The notes under the pieces are model-generated. The model saw only the letters and a program-made list of their open reading frames with translations. It made no database searches and was not told where the DNA came from. From positions 1 through 27,068 of the forward strand of contig JALLAZ010000070.1 of NCBI GenBank assembly GCA_036939755.1: a stretch of DNA of 27,068 nt, read 5' to 3'. Below, one piece after another: positions 26,672 to 27,068 of the stretch. This stretch comes from Stephanodiscus triporus (lineage: Eukaryota; Bacillariophyta; Thalassiosirophyceae; Thalassiosirales; Thalassiosiraceae). The stretch's first letter is position 1; the number at the start of each line of letters is the position of its first letter. The translations under genes and the position numbers were made by a program.

Positions 26672-27068
26672 GTTGAGGGCGTGCATCATCGCGGCGTCGT
26701 CTTTGGTTTGGGGAGTAGAAGAGATGTATCAAACGCAGATTGATGCCGTGTTCCGCCTTCTTCATCCGGTGCGTCCCAATCATCTCGCGTTAATTCAGCG
26801 AACGGGCGCGGGTAAAACACATATCCTTCGAACAGTTGGCGTGATGGAGCGGGGGATCGTCCTCATCTTCATCCCACTCCTCACGCTCTCTGCTGATGTG
26901 ATGTCCAAGTTCAATCGCGCCTCCCAACGGTTCGGCGCTGTCACTGTTCAACATCTCGACGAGCTGTTTGATGCCAATAAAAAGGTATATCGCGAACTGT
27001 TGGAACGATGCCGCGGCCTTCGTCGGTCTACCACCACGACACTGTTCATCTTCCTGTCTCCCCAATTT
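26589..27068 (+). CDS. RecQ-like helicase of a diatom mobile-element family, N-terminal fragment
   Basis: 160 codons open to the right edge, no stop. An RecQ-style Q-motif region (MYQTQIDAVFRLLHP, about residues 46-60) is followed by Walker A RTGAGKTH (71-78), then IFIPLLTLSADVMSKF (motif Ia), a probable HLDEL element and FIFLSPQF at the edge. These define a superfamily 2 helicase. I recognise the sequence as a dispersed diatom family rather than a housekeeping RecQ. The frame stays open upstream to 26517, including the PSSP codons of the direct repeat; ATG 26589 is the first in-frame ATG. Activity cannot be judged because the DEAH box and C-terminal half lie outside. The true N-terminus may come from the ORF at 25628. 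Confidence 0.75.
   Translation, partial: MLTDAVFDDWTASDTARIVGMTGCCDDRLRACIIAASSLVWGVEEMYQTQIDAVFRLLHPVRPNHLALIQRTGAGKTHILRTVGVMERGIVLIFIPLLTLSADVMSKFNRASQRFGAVTVQHLDELFDANKKVYRELLERCRGLRRSTTTTLFIFLSPQF

Larger units (their letters stand above)
25628..27068 (+). mobile_element. Probable remnant of a helicase-encoding diatom mobile element, right end outside the window
   Basis: The region holds three plus-strand frames, the last a RecQ-like helicase of a type I know as highly repeated in diatom genomes. A 22-bp direct repeat (25713-25734 and 26575-26596) brackets about 840 bp in the middle. Composition differs from the GC-rich dihydroorotase next door. I could not find terminal repeats inside the window, so the element boundaries and its class are unknown. 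Confidence 0.5.

Noticed and set aside
26790..27065. Minus-strand 91-codon frame at the right edge
   Set aside because: Antisense to the helicase Walker A region.

Overview
The window looks like nuclear DNA from a diatom, most likely a centric one. Three things point there: short GT-AG introns (mostly about 50-120 nt), gene families that I associate with diatom genomes, and several genes whose architecture fits diatom biology. These genes include an AdoMet-decarboxylase-like/aminopropyltransferase fusion, a Cys-rich surface protein on a Pro/Thr stalk, and a helicase of the dispersed diatom mobile-element type. I see no organelle, prokaryotic or viral gene block. All exon boundaries below come from reading splice sites and frames by eye. 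Each multi-exon model closes to a whole number of codons.

Layout. 1-1760 (-): 3'-truncated diatom-family protein. 2330-3406 (+): unrecognised 358-aa protein. 3890-7017 (-): six-exon gene for a 901-aa protein with four degenerate N-terminal repeats and two C-x2-C...H-x3-C modules. 7568-10717 (-): cullin-3. 11162-13162 (+): cysteine-desulfurase-like protein that lacks the PLP lysine. 13843-15256 (-): CDK10/11-type kinase. 15513-17428 (+): bZIP factor with two bZIP domains. 17741-20461 (-): type II membrane protein with two Cys-rich ectodomain modules and a Glu/Thr repeat. 20963-23311 (+): membrane-anchored SpeD-like/aminopropyltransferase fusion. 23927-25301 (-): dihydroorotase. 25628-27068 (+): probable mobile-element remnant ending in a RecQ-like helicase cut by the window edge.

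Strands alternate almost perfectly, so most spacers are either shared divergent promoters (about 1.8-2.3, 10.7-11.2, 15.3-15.5, 20.5-21.0 and 25.3-25.6 kb) or short convergent 3' regions. The genes do not form one pathway. They cover ubiquitin ligation (CUL3), cell-cycle/transcription kinase signalling, transcription control, pyrimidine synthesis, polyamine chemistry and the cell surface.

The most interesting points are two proteins that keep a recognisable enzyme fold but have lost key catalytic residues. One is the SpeD domain fused to an intact-looking aminopropyltransferase, a candidate for long-chain polyamine (silica-related) metabolism. The other is the desulfurase-like protein fused to an unknown N-terminal domain. 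Further points are the duplicated bZIP, the paired zinc-finger-like modules revealed only by splicing, a long hairpin wrapped around a stop codon, and a 22-bp direct repeat that interrupts the helicase element in frame.
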